Shown here: positions 12,145-24,549 of the stretch, piece by piece
Position numbering within the stretch: the first letter of the stretch is position 1
Layout of the letters: each line of letters opens with the position of its first letter
Source: Verticillium longisporum
Lineage: Eukaryota > Ascomycota > Sordariomycetes > Glomerellales > Plectosphaerellaceae
DNA: 64,000 bases
Assembly: GCA_019188255.1 (NCBI GenBank)
Contig: JAETXT010000005.1
Coordinates: forward strand, 1-64,000
Reading direction: 5' to 3'
The notes under the pieces: model-generated
Told to the model about the DNA's origin: nothing
Databases searched by the model: none
Seen by the model: only the letters and a program-made list of their open reading frames with translations
Position numbers and translations under genes: made by a program

Positions 12145-14005
12145 ACGTGCATGATAAGCAAGTGGGCCAAACAAGCAAGTGGGCCACCTGACCACGACCA
12201 TGCGACGACAGCAGCATCCCGGTGAACCCTAACGCCTTAAATCAATTGAAACTACTTGAAATCCTCTTCTTCAGAAGCCCTCGTCTCCAGCTGACAAGTT
12301 CGCGCATTATGTCCAGGCTCGCCGCAGACACCGCAGCGCCGTTTCTTCGTCCCGTCCCTTGGTTGGCGACTGCTTCTCTGACGCGTTTCCTCATTTATCT
12401 GGACCTGAACCTCGATATTGGTTTGTATCTCCTGTCCCTCACCTAGAGTTAGACTCCCTCCTTGCCTGAGACGTGTTTTCTTAGCTCTCCGACGCTTGCT
12501 GAGTGTCGCGTTCTCGTCTCGAAGGATCTGGTTCTCCGACTTCAATAGGGCGAGTTGATGCATGATTCCACGCGTCCCCTTGGTAAAGTGGTCTATAGCG
12601 TTAAGAATCGACGTCGGAGAGCTTCCTTGGTGTCGGGCGATTCGACCTTTAATAAACTCTGACTGACAGCTAGCTTCAATCGGGTTGTGAGGCGTTTGGG
12701 AGACCCAAGGTTCTGATGTATCGGGGACCCCCTCGACGGGCGTCGGTGTCCGTAGCTTCACATCCAGCTTTGAAACCACAATTTCGGGGCTCATTGGGAC
12801 AAGCCCAGCACCTCTGAACCCCCCTTGATATTCCTTTCCGTCATAGCTTCTTTGAAAGCTGCGAAAAACGCGGGAAAGAAGTCCTCCTTCGTGATGTGGC
12901 TTGTACCTGCCCTCATCTTCTTCTCAATTTGCCGACCGTAGGCCTGCTTTAGCGGGCCAAAACAGCCAACATCAAGAGGTTGAAGTAGGTGAGATGAATG
13001 GGGAGGCATGCATAGCGTAATGATGTTGTTTTCCTTGCAGTAGAGCTCGAACTCAACGGAATGGTGACTTTGGTGCCCATCTAGGATAAGGAGGCGATAT
13101 CCGGCCGACCGACGGGGCTTGGTATGCTTGTCAAAATGCTGAATCCATTCTAGACCTTTCTCATTTGTTGTCCAGCCTTTGTCTGTCGTAGCGATTACCC
13201 AGTCGTGAGGTAGAGGGCTGTCTTCGTACCAGCTTGAGAGGTGATTTTTGCCCGCCATAATGATGAACGGCGGGACACACCACCCGTCTGCGCCAACGCC
13301 TTGGATCACTGTCACCCATTCCCGACCTCCTGGTTGGACCATTTTCGTATTAGAACGTCTTTCGGCGTTCGTAACGACCATTCCGGACCCGATAACGCCC
13401 ATCATAAACCCAGTCTCATCGAAGTTATAGATATCAGGCTCCGCGATACCGTATTTGGCGATTGTGTTCTTTACGAGCGCGAACCAATCGCGAATTGCCT
13501 CGGGATCTTCGCATTGGGCTCTCTGATAGTCATATCTGCGAAAGAAACGCGTCTTAAGCTCTGGTTGTCGCCTGACGAAGTTTGAGGCCCAGCGCTTCCC
13601 GACACTCGGCGCGTCGCGGTCGGCTAGCAGTCGATTAGCCATATCTTCAACCTCACAAAGCCGGGGAGGAAATGCTCGGGAATTTAGCTCAAGTATGTAT
13701 TGAACAATCGTTAACTCCTCGAGCTCCGTCAAATTTCGATTGAGGGGGATCCTGTCGCGTTGCGAAGTAATACCGCGTAGTCGACGCGTCAAGGTCATTC
13801 GGGGAACACCAAAGATATTTGTCGCAGCGCGTATACTGAGATCTGGGTCATTTTGAATAGCCTGAAGAGCAAGCTGTAATTGACGTTCTTGTGAGGGCGG
13901 AGACATCGTTGTTGGTGGAGGAATTAATGGTTAACGTAAGAAGGTCGCGTTTTCGTCGTCAGGTGGCCCACTTGCTTGTTTGGCCCACTTGCTTATCATG
14001 CACGT
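12145..14005 (-). mobile_element. pogo/Fot1-like DNA transposon, family B
   Basis: Flanked by TA target duplications, with inverted repeats starting ACGTGCATGATAAGCAAG. Each end carries the motif AAGCAAGTGGGCC twice. At 1861 bp it has nearly the same size as family A (1860 bp). It is inserted in a RIP-degraded copia element and is itself free of RIP change. The encoded transposase is clearly homologous to that of family A but well diverged, so this is a separate family, present once in this window. Confidence 0.95.
12252..13906 (-). pseudogene. pogo/Fot1-like DDE transposase, family B, with one frameshift
   Basis: A transposase that would cut and paste the element. Residues 1-365 hold the N-terminal psq and CENP-B-type helix-turn-helix domains and the DDE_1 core (FDETGF, LLILDGH, LQPLDVG). 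The frame then breaks at a run of six C (12819-12824; G on the coding strand). One more base in that run joins it to the 180-residue second part, giving 552 codons, exactly the family A length. The tail has a heptad-like coiled coil (SENQILRDENATLSKRRR) and a CCHC knuckle (CGVCGEPGHNARTC). The ATG at 13906 is the first one and fits the family A start. A sequence error at the C run is as likely as a real mutation. Confidence 0.9.
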
Positions 14006-14683
14006 TATTTTTAAAAAGCATTAAAGAATAATTTATTTAAGATTATATAAATCGTAATAGCTATATTAATAATAAAACTAATATTAATATTAGAACCTTT
14101 AGCTTTATTCGCTAGACTATCTATATATAATATATTAATATAGTTATTATATAGTATATATAAAGCTATATTTACTTTAAATTTAATATCTATTTTATTT
14201 CCGATTTAAATTTCTTTAAATATTATTAAATCTTTATTATTTTCTTCTTCTTCTATTATTATATCCTCTTCTATAGAGGGTTTATTAAGGTTTTCTTAGC
14301 TTTCTAAATGCTCTAAGATTATTAAAGCTATCTAATTATTTTCCCTTTTATCCCTAGGATTTCCTAGGTTATTTCTAGAATTTCTAGAATTCCTAGAAGA
14401 ACTAGAAGTAGCTATAGAAGCTATATCTAAGCTTTTCTAGGGCGAGGGACGTTTCTAAGGGTATAGAAAAAAGTAGTATTCTTCTATATAACTTTTCATT
14501 TTATAATTTCTATAAAATAGAACTTTAGTCGTTTTCTAGGGTTTTTTATTTATTCCTAAGGGTTTCTTAATTCCCTAAAGAATTAAAAAAATTCATTTAT
14601 TTTTCTAAGATCTATTAGAATCTAGAAGGGAAGATATAATCTTTTCTAATAAATAATTAAAAGGGTCTTATTATAAAGCTTAT

Positions 14684-14973
14684 TATTAAGAGGGCTTTAC
14701 TATTTATATAAACCCTAATTCATTACTTTAGCTATATTTAAGAGCTCTAAATAGGTAGAGTAGATAATATAAGACTTATAATTAATTATTAATACTATCT
14801 CTCTAAATTACTACTACTTACGTAAATTAGATATACCTATCTAATTTACTAATTACGTAAGCTATAAATTATATACTCCGAAAAGCTATAAATCCTAGCC
14901 CTAATAATTACTATATCGGTAAATCCTATACAGTAATTACTAACCTAGGTAATCCCTTAATATTAGTTTAATA
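14684..14973 (-). repeat. 3' LTR of the RIP-destroyed copia element
   Basis: Aligns with the 286-bp LTR at 45148-45433 over its whole length. Terminal TGTTGA has become TATTAA and the terminal CAACA has become TAATA. Confidence 0.9.
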
Positions 14974-15170
14974 CTAGCTATCTTTTCTTTTATAGATAGG
15001 ATTACTTAAGGGACTAATATCGGGCTCTATTATTTAGGTTAATAGCTACTCTAATACGCTTATAATCCTCTAGTCTCTAGTATATTAGATCTACTATCCT
15101 AATCTATAAAATAAATAAATAAATACGTAAATAAATAATAATAGGAGAATAATAAATAGAATAAGGAAAA

Positions 15171-16180
15171 ACGTAGCTTAATACTACTATTCCTATAAGC
15201 GCTAAATCCCTAGTCCCTAGCGCTATAGATTAGTCGAACTAGCTACTAAATAGCTCTCTAAGGAAACGAATTAAATTATAATTAAATAATAGGAATAGGC
15301 CTTTAAGCTCTTTAATAAAGGAAATAAATAGCTAATTAAATAGTACTCTTATAATAGCTAGATATAAGCTTTTAAAGTCTCTAAATCGCTAATATATTAA
15401 TTAAGAGTAGAAGAATAATTATTATTACTCTTTATTAGCCTTTTAATAGGAATAATAGGATTAAACTACTTAAATAGGATTAATAGATCCTATTAAGCTA
15501 GTCTAGTAAATACTATATTCTAAAGATCTATATATCTAATTAATAAATTATAGTAATTCTACTCCTTTTACTTTTCCTCTTCCCTATATCGATTCTTTAT
15601 TTTAAGATTAGTTAGCTTATTCTACTATTTTAGAGCTCTGATAATTACTAATTCCCGCTTTTTACTACTCTCTCTCTCTCTTTCTCTCTTATCCCGGCGT
15701 CGATAATACTACTTAAGTATAAAGCTCCTATACTTATTACCCCTCCTATTAAGAGAATAATAAAGTATAAGAACCTAATTAATACTAATCGTAGAAGCTA
15801 TTAATGCTAGTATATAGCGTATATATATAATAATATTTATAAAGTCCCCTATTTAGGGTATTTAAAGTCTTATCCTATTAATAAATAAATTAAAATTAAT
15901 ATTAATAGTATATATTTCGATTTAGAGCTTAAGGGCTCCTATTATTATAAGTATATTTCTAAAGACTCCTATAAATTAAACCTAAGCTTCTATAATCTCT
16001 ATTTTCCAATATCCTTAGCTCTAATAATTATTATCTATAATCTAATTAGGGTATTTAAGCCTATTAAAAAGTTTTTAACTATTTAAGATAAGAATAATAA
16101 ACTAATAAGCTCTCTTCTCTATTATTTCCCTAATTATCTAATTATATAATTAGGTAATAGGGGATATAGGATATAGAAAA
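15171..16180. other. Extra 1-kb segment absent from the intact copia copy
   Basis: Both edges carry a version of the same 15-base sequence, AATAGGATAAGGAAAA with RIP changes (15155-15170 and 16165-16180), which occurs once at the matching place in the intact element (45595-45612). Either the intact copy lost this segment by deletion between short direct repeats, or the old copy gained it. It lies downstream of pol in the element's sense. No coding content can be read because of RIP. Confidence 0.7.
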
Positions 16181-17472
16181 GTAATATACTATTATAAAGG
16201 GTATATTAATAATCGCTAAGGAGGAGGAGGCGAAGAGGGGTAATAACCCTAATAAAGACTTCGATAGTCTTTATAATATTAATTATAAAGTAACTAAGCG
16301 GGCTATAGCTCTAGAGCTCTTTAATTACCTCTAATAGGACTCGCTAAAGTAATTAAACTTAGATTCTTTAGATTCTAAGGCTTAGTCCGCTTTATAGAAT
16401 AATTATTTCTTTATTTTATTAATTATAAGCTTATCATTTTTACTTCTAGGGTATTCGTTTTTAGGCTTTATTATATTTTTATTAATATTAATTACTTTTA
16501 CCCTTTAATTATTCTTTTCTTAATATTTAATTTATCCTTTAATCCTAATTATAACTTTATTAGAGCTTATAAGCGTTTCTAGTACTTAGTTTAATATTCT
16601 TTAAATTATTAAATCTATAGGGTTATTACTTCTAATAATCTAATAAATTTAATCGATTTCGTATTCTTTATAGCTTTACTATAATACTATAAGATCTATT
16701 ATTAAGTATTTCTCTACTATTATACTTAATTAAATTAAATATTAATAGAATAAATAGCTATTAATATAGATAATTATCTATAAGAATAATAATTCTAAGT
16801 ATTTATAGATCTCTTAGAATATCTATTTAAGGATATAACCTATATTAAAGCTATGAATTATTTTATAGATTTCGCTAATTAGAATTAAATATATAATCTA
16901 TTATATTTAATAGATTATTAATAGAGGATATTATTATATATTATAAAAGCGTCCTCTTAATCGTTAGAACGTTTATTATTTAAGAGGATAAGGAATCCGA
17001 TCTATAAACTAAAGTCCTTATTATTAATAAAGGAGCTATTAATAAATATATAAAGCTAGGCTATTAAGAGATCTAAGTATATATAATTTAGGCTATAGCC
17101 TATATTAACGATTTACTATTATATATATTTATTAAGCTATTTAAATTCGTCCTCTTATAAGTTCTTAGTTTAAGCTATAATAGAGAAATCGAAGGCTACT
17201 CCTAATTAATAGGTTAAAGTAATATAAATACTATAAGCTCTCTAAGTAATATATTCCTATTCTAAGCTCGCTATCCCTAAGGTTACTAGCTCTAAGCAAT
17301 TACTTTAACCTTTCTATTAAATCGTAAAGTCTTTAATTCTAATTTTAATAATATAGCTATTAAAGATATTATTAGATCCTATATTAAGGATAGAAGTAGG
17401 CTTTACTTAGAAGCTAGTACTTTCGAGCTCTATTTATTCTTTTTATATAAATATAGGCTCTCTAAGGTTAAG

Positions 17473-17772
17473 TTTTACGGGCATAGCGGATAGATAGTTA
17501 AGTGAACCCTATTACGTAACTATAGGCTAGTAATTACCGAGATATAATTTCCTTCGAGAATTATAGAACCGTAATTACTAGTAGGCGGTTACTATATAGT
17601 AATTACGGAACCGTAATTACTAGCCTAGACGATTCGTAGTTATATAACTAGGAACTATAATATATAGAGTATTCCTATATACCCTCCTAATAGGGAGGGT
17701 ATCTTAATATAATACCTTAAATTAAGTATTTAAGATCTAAGATTACTAGTCCCCGTAGCTACGATTATATTA
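17473..17772. mobile_element. 300-bp insertion (LTR-like or MITE-like) inside the dead copia
   Basis: Interrupts the copia sequence at a point where the intact copy (near 46900) is continuous, and is flanked by TTAAG on both sides (17468-17472, 17773-17777), a 5-bp target duplication. Its start, TTTTACGGG, resembles the TGTTACGGG start of the gypsy LTR at 44256, which suggests a solo LTR of a related element. It contains repeated GTAATTACTAG motifs in both orientations. It is RIP-mutated. Confidence 0.65.
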
Positions 17773-20700
17773 TTAAGAATATCGTTAATCTATATCCTAA
17801 TTAGCTTAAAGCTCTTTCTAGCTCTAATTAAGAGTAAATATAGATCGTAGCCTATTAGAATAGCATTTAAGCGCTCTCTATAATAGCGCTAATAGATTAT
17901 AAACTAATAGAGACTTAATTCTATAATATTATAGAGCGGCTTTATAATATAGAAGACGATTCCTTCTAAATATTTATATTATAGCTCTTTAGGAATATAT
18001 AGGAGAACGTTATATAATATATCTATAGCGCTCTAAGTATAGGCTTAATTAATATTACGGAGTATTAACTCGTAGCTATATTACTATAGTATTAGGGTAA
18101 TCGCTAGGATTAATCGTTAATTATAGTATATAATCGCAAACGATTACGTTAATAGAATTATCTTCTCTTAATTATTATATCCTTAAACTATTAATCTTAA
18201 CTTCTTATATAGGGCTTAAAGGAGGCCTTTTACTTCTTTTATAAGCTAATATCTAAAGATCTTAATATTAGGAAATGTAGATCTCCTAATTAATATAATT
18301 ACTCTAATTACTAGGAGTAAATCGATTTCCTCCTAATCGGACTATTTAAATAGCTTCCTAGAAGTTATTATTCTACCTTTATTATATAATTAAATAGCTA
18401 GGTTATACCCCTATTATTCCCTTTTAATAATAAATTAACGCTCGATTTATAAAATCCTAATTATATTAATTTTATAATCCGTAAAAGCTATTTATAATAG
18501 ATTTATAGCGTTTATTAACTTCCTAGGTCTTCTATATCATTATAGTAGAATTAGCTCTAAGTACTTAAATAGTTCTAGGGTCTCTAGAGTTCGAACTACT
18601 ATTATCTCCCTAGCCTATTAATCTAGCGATCTATTATATAGCTTAATATATATTCCTCTAAACTCTATTAGGCTATTAATTATTTTAATTATAATTATTA
18701 TATTAGAAACTAATATAACCTTATAGGGACTAGTCTATTTCTCCTATTCTTAGAATATAAGAATATCGCTTCCTAGCTCTAGCGATCTTAATAATAATTA
18801 CTTAATATCTAGTCTATTATAGGTATTAAGAGCATTATTAAACTTCTATTTAGCGATTATTCGCTAAAGCTCTACTATTACCTTATTAACCGCTTTAGTA
18901 TATTATACCTAGGTTATAGTAAATGCTAAGTTAGCGGTAATCCTAGGCATCGCTCTAAATACGAGTAATATAGGTATTAATCTATTAGGCCTAGTAATAT
19001 CGTTTATTGCCTTTATAGCTCCTTAAAGTAGCGATTCTAGGCTTATATTATAAGACTCTGCCTTTAAGATCTCGTATATTCTATATATCGGCTTATAATA
19101 GCTCTTACCTTTACTAATTAACTAATAGGCCTCTATAGGGATCTAATAGTAGGTTATACTTAGGAGGTATACCTCTACCCTAAACTCTATAAAAGTAAAG
19201 TTCATTCTAATATTAATAGTTATAATATTTAGAGGCCTAAGGTATATATCTAATTAGTACCTCTTAGGAGCTTCCTATATTATACGAGCTATAAAATTAG
19301 GAATAAAAGTTATAGATTAGAATCCTATATCTATATCGATTATATAAAGAATAGGCTTTCTATTTAAATATATAATATTAATTAAAATCTTATAATTAAA
19401 GTCGATATTTAACTTTAGGGTAAACTTAAAGTATTATAGAGACTTCCTTTTAATTTAATAATAATAATAGAAATGGTTTATTAATTCTAGAATATCCCGA
19501 TTTATATCCTAGTCTACTCTCTAGAATAAGTTCTATAGCTTCTCTATAAATAAGTAATTAAACCGCTTATAAATATATCGGAGCTCTACTTCTATTAGAA
19601 ACGCTCCTCTATTACTCTCTATCCCTATTATATATATAATCCCGGAGCTAATATAGATCTTTATATCTAAGAAGAATTATAAATAGCCCTATTTATAAAA
19701 AATAGGCGTACGCTCCTAGATCTCCTTAATATACTTTACTAGCTTATTATATATATTATCTAAATAGATTCTAAGATCGTCTATATCCTTAATATAAAGT
19801 AGGAATAGGGTATTTATTAGGACGATATAGAACGTAATTCTCCTAATTAATATTAGAATAGTAATCTCCTTTATTATAGAAATAGGATTTCCTATTCTAA
19901 ATCTTATTCTAGCCCCTATTCCCTATTTATTAACTATTAAGCTTAATATTAGGGCTATTAGAGCCCTTATTTATAAAGCTCCTATTATAGAAATTAATAT
20001 TATATTTATATTAGGGATAATACTATACTATATAGAAGTACTACTAATCTAATATTAAGTAAAGAACTATTCTATTAGAGCTATTATTTTAGCCTTCGGA
20101 CTACTCCCCTAATCCTATATTAGAACGACTTATTTACTAGGAAGTATATAATATAAGTATATATTAATTTATTCTTAAGATTAGATTTAAAGGTATTATC
20201 TACTCTTAATTTATTAGAAATAGGATTATCTAATTCTAAGCTCTTAATAGGTTCTATTACTATTAAAAATTAATAATATCCCTTCTGCTAATCCCTATAT
20301 ATTTCCTATATATATTTCTATTACTCTTTTAAACGTTATTACTCCTCGGGAGAGTACTTCGTCGATCTATAATCTAGTTTAGAATATATCTAGTATTTAC
20401 GAATTCTAGATAGTTAATAATTATTAGTTCTACGTATTAATTACTCTCTACGATCTCCCCTTCTATTAGCTTAGCGATATCCGCTCTTATAACATCTATT
20501 AATATAGAAGTACCTAGGCATTCTAATATTCTCCTTTACCTTTAATATACTCTTAAACTATATAGATAATATATTAAAAGATCGCTCTAGCTTTATTAAT
20601 ATAATCTTTAGCTCTAGGACGCCTTAAACTACCCTTAAAGTATTTATATAGAGATAAGTCTCTTCTTTAAATATAAAGCTAAATATTCTCTAATATTATT

Positions 20701-22182
20701 AAAGCTTATCTAGAAGGATCTAAAGAACTTCTATTTATAGCTTTTCTATATTATTAACTTCTATTATTATAAAGTAGAACGTTATTAAGCTTTAATCTAT
20801 ATAATATTATATTCTATTAATCTCTAAATCGAACTATTATTTAATTACTAAGTATATTTAATAGAGTCCTATACTCCGGTTTATATATTCTAGGAAGAAA
20901 GTTTATATATATTTTAAAAGTATATTCGGGAAGAGTATATAGAGCTATATATAGCGGATTTATAATAGTTCGTAAACGTCTATAAAGATATATATTTTAT
21001 TATTAAAGATATTATATATCTCCTTAGAATAATTACTCTCCTTATTCTAGAATAATACGAATTACTTAATTATAGCTCTTTCGATTAATAAATTTACCGA
21101 CTTATATAATAATAGAATATAATACTAAGCTAATAGGTTCTAAGTATTATTTAAGGATAAGGTCTTATTTCTTTATAATTAAGGTATAATCTCTTATTAG
21201 CTAAGTTATTTACTCTATTAATTAGATAACCCTAGAATTAGGGGCTATTAGGGATCTATCCTCCCTATTTATAGTTTTCGGATTTAGGATAATTAGGTAT
21301 TCTCTATAAATTACTACTCATCGTCCTACTAGTCTCCCTATTCCTCTACTCTTTAGAATACTAAATCCTAATTAATAATAATCGATTCTATTATATTAAG
21401 TATTTCCTCTTATAAAAGTATTAATATTAATCTCTTTAATATTTTAATATTTATTACTCCTAGAAAAGGGATCCTATACTCTATTAAATATATATTTAGC
21501 GCTTAAATAATCGTTATATTATAGGAATTAAAGTCCTCTTTAGTCTAGCTTTAGAAGTCTTTAATAAATGCTTCTAGGAAATAAACTCCCTTTATAATCT
21601 TATATATATTTATTACTTTAAGGATCTAAGCGCTTTTAAGCTCTATAGATATTAATTCTAGTAATCTAGGGAATTATAATTCTATTCTATTAATAATAAA
21701 GTCGATATTAAAACCCTTCCTAACTTTCTTTATTAAATATAATATATTAAGTTCTTCGAGAATATTATCGAACTCCTATTATATCTTTTCAATACTCTCT
21801 AGCTCTATTATAGAGCTATTTCTATAATTCGAGGAGCTTATTATTACTATTCTATTAAAGCTCTATTATAGTTAATTAATTATTCTATAGAGCTTTATTT
21901 ATTAGATTAATAGCTAATAATATAGCTTAAATAATAATCTTAGGTATAGGAGTCCTAAGATACTTAAAGTAGATTATACTCTTATAGATTATATAATAAA
22001 GGATTTCCCTATTATTAAGCTCTTATAAGAATCCTAAAGTATTTAAAGTAAATAGTACTCTTACGATTATTTATAAAGTATAACCGATAAGCTTATATAT
22101 AGCGAATTTACTATCCATAGGATCGATCCCAACTCCTCTAGCTCTAGCTATTCTATATTATATTAAATATAATATTAATTAG

Positions 22183-22470
22183 TATTAAGAGGGCTTTATT
22201 ATTTATATAAATCTAATTTATTACTTTAGCTATACTTAAGAGCTTTAAATAGGTAGGGTTAGTAATATAAGATATATAATAATTATTAATTCTATCTCTT
22301 TAAATTACTACTATTTATATAAATTAGATATACCTATTTAATTTATTAATTATATAAGCTATAAATTATATACTCCTAAGAGCTATAAATCCTAGCCCTA
22401 GTAATTACTATATTAGTAAATCCTATATAGTAATTACTAATCTAGGCAATCCTCTAATATTAATTTAATA
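22183..22470 (-). repeat. 5' LTR of the RIP-destroyed copia element
   Basis: Matches the LTR at 51311-51596 with RIP-type changes. The internal-junction palindrome of the intact copy is recognisable just before it as AATATTAATTAGTATT. Confidence 0.9.
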
Positions 22471-23876
22471 TTTATATTAATTTATAAATCTTATTATTCC
22501 TTTATTAATTATTAAAGTTTAAGAGGGATATTAATAGATAAAGGATATAACTTATATATATATTAATTAGCCCTATAAGTATTTAAAAATAGCTCTATTA
22601 GATACCCTATCTAGGGCTATTAAGTTCTATATATAGAAGTACTAATAAAGGGCTTTAAAGTAATTATAAGATATCTATTATATAAAAGGGTACTTAGAGC
22701 TATAATTAGTAATTATTTAATAAATATAGATAGAGGGTATCTATATTACTCTTATAAAGAGAAGGATATTTAGGAATAAGTATAATTCTACTATTATAGT
22801 TAAGTATTAATCTTTATAGGCCTATAAATCGCTTATAAAGGCTATATTAACGAATTCTGCTTAGAGGGATACTAGGCGAGGAGGCATAAACGACTCGAAT
22901 AGCTTTAGGGGGTCTAGGGCAAGTACCTTGGGAATTAGCGTTAAAAATGCAATATTCGTAGAAGCTTAAACTTAGTAACTACTAGAAGTATAAATAAGGC
23001 ATTAGGACGCTTTATACCTATATCTCCGAGCTCTATAGTACTTAGCTCTATTCTAAGGCTTAAAAATGAATGAAAATAGTACTTTTTCATAGTTTTTAAT
23101 AGCTTAGGGGTCTAGATATCGTTAATGTAATAGTAGTTAGGAAGGTTTATAGGGGAGGCAGGTATCTAGGGCTATAGGTAGGTAGCTATGGATTTTAGCG
23201 CTAGTCCTAATCGGGAAGGCGATATCTCTTTCATATACTGAGGCCAAATTTGGGCACTAAAGGGATGGCTTCGCCACTTGGCGATAGTGCCCTCGTCAGG
23301 GTTGAAACATTCTGGGATCACTTAGTCATGACATTCGCAGAGCCCTTCTTGCAATAGGTCTCTCTTATCATGGTAATTGCCAGGTTAGATCATGCAGACA
23401 GGGATCAAATGGGTTCAACTTCGTACTGAAGCATTGGAGAAGTTGTGCCACTTGCCAATTATCTGTTTTTGCTTTTTTGCTAGTCGTTGAGGCAACGAGG
23501 TATACTCGAACCAACGGCTGGATGATCAAGAGTGGCCAGTACGGCAATTCGACCAACTAATGACAACTCGACTGTCTCGTTGTGGTCCCGATTCGTTGTG
23601 GTCCCGATTCAAGATAGCAGGTCGGCGCCGAGCTTCCAACTTAGGATAAGGTAGCTGGACGGCAACTGTGTTATTGTTCAAGACACTCGGACTTAGCCCG
23701 CTGTTTCCGGAGTTTGGAGAGTTCGGCCATAATCAGACAGTGTAGGGAGGCAACACAAGCCACATATGTCTATAAATCAAATATTTCTCGCGAAACCGTC
23801 TTCAGCCAGTCCGGATCAAGGTCTCATTCGAATCAAGGTCTCATTCTGTTATCGATTTCAAATTTGACTACACATC
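22471..23876. other. Transition from RIP-degraded DNA to gene-bearing DNA
   Basis: AT-rich and RIP-like to about 22,850, of mixed composition to about 23,240, then GC-balanced. No gene is recognised. Just upstream of the GST gene there are two small tandem duplications: a 16-bp unit at 23577-23608 (TCGTTGTGGTCCCGAT twice) and a 17-bp period at 23815-23846 (ATCAAGGTCTCATTC twice). Confidence 0.6.
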
Positions 23877-24549
23877 ATGGCCCTTAGGCTGTACGAAGCG
23901 CCAGCTCCCAACCCATTTGTGGTTCGACTTTTCGCCTTAGAGCGGGGGGCTTGATATCGACGTTGAACAAATCGACATTATGACTTTACAAAATCGCAGA
24001 CTCTCTTATCGAACCAAAGTCAACCCTCGTGGTGAACTGCCTGCACTTCGCGTGGGGAACGAGATCATCACCGAAATCACAGCAATCTGTGAACTACTCG
24101 ACGAAGTCGCAACTGGAGGCGAATCTCTTTTTGGAAATGCGCCCATCGAGAGAACCAAAACCCGAATGTGGCTGCGTCGTATGGATCTCGAGATTGCACA
24201 GCCGATCATTACCTGGTTCCGAAACGACCCAGACACTATCGACTTCTACAAAGGAAACCGTTTGCCGACGCCCCAGGCTCGAGTGAACGAGAAAGTATCT
24301 ATCAATCAGGCCCTGAATCGCCTGGACGACGAGCTTGAAGGAAAGAAATACCTAGCTGGCGAAAGATTCTCCGCCGCCGATATTCATCTCTATGGTCTCA
24401 CAAAGATGATGATATCCGGTCCTGGGGCACCCGCTGGCTGGGTGTTGGCACCTGGAAGGACGAATTTCTTGGAGTACTTTGCTCGTATGGACGAACGCGC
24501 TGATTCTCAGAAGGCACTGACTACCTTTGGGACTCCTATCAAACCTTGA
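23877..24549 (+). CDS. Glutathione S-transferase-like protein, one frameshift near the N-terminus
   Basis: Soluble GST-fold enzyme, expected to conjugate glutathione to electrophiles; the substrate is unknown. The first ATG (23877) begins MALRLYEAPAPNPFVV, the first strand and helix of the thioredoxin-like domain. The frame is lost in a run of six G (23944-23949) and resumes at LDIDVEQIDIMTLQNRRL; two more or one fewer G restores it, giving about 224 residues. NPRGELPALR supplies the cis-proline glutathione site, EITAICELLDE the following helix, and GERFSAADIHLYG the conserved N-capping box of the all-helical C-terminal domain. If the frameshift is real, a start at 23980 would give a truncated 189-residue protein lacking the catalytic N-terminal end. 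A base-call error in the G run seems more likely. It is the first gene next to the AT-rich block. Confidence 0.85.

Larger units (their letters stand above)
8740..14683 (-). mobile_element. RIP-degraded Ty1/copia retrotransposon remains, split by a later transposon
   Basis: On the minus strand two copia landmarks can still be read. A reverse transcriptase signature of the form LLYYINDIIIIAN lies at about 9890-9950 (ancestral YVDD with the first D changed to N). A ribonuclease H end of the form KAEYIVLYEASKEAI lies at about 9247-9305. The gag end would lie to the right, beyond the transposon at 12145-14005 that interrupts it. I could not place the LTRs, so the borders are approximate. It is a different family from the copia elements at 14684 and 45148. 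Confidence 0.65.
14684..22470 (-). mobile_element. Complete Ty1/copia retrotransposon destroyed by RIP
   Basis: A RIP-mutated relative of the intact element at 45148-51596. The two can be aligned by eye from LTR to LTR, the differences being overwhelmingly C-to-T and G-to-A. It is flanked by CTTAT and TTTAT, a 5-bp target duplication with one RIP-type change. It is 1338 bp longer than the intact copy because of an extra segment of about 1010 bp (15171-16180) and a 300-bp insertion (17473-17772). No reading frame survives, so it is immobile unless helped in trans. Confidence 0.92.

Noticed and set aside
23480..23570. Minus-strand tRNA candidate with a TAGTTGGT-like A box and GGTTCGAGT-like B box
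   Set aside because: The T stem has several mismatches and no acceptor stem closes it.
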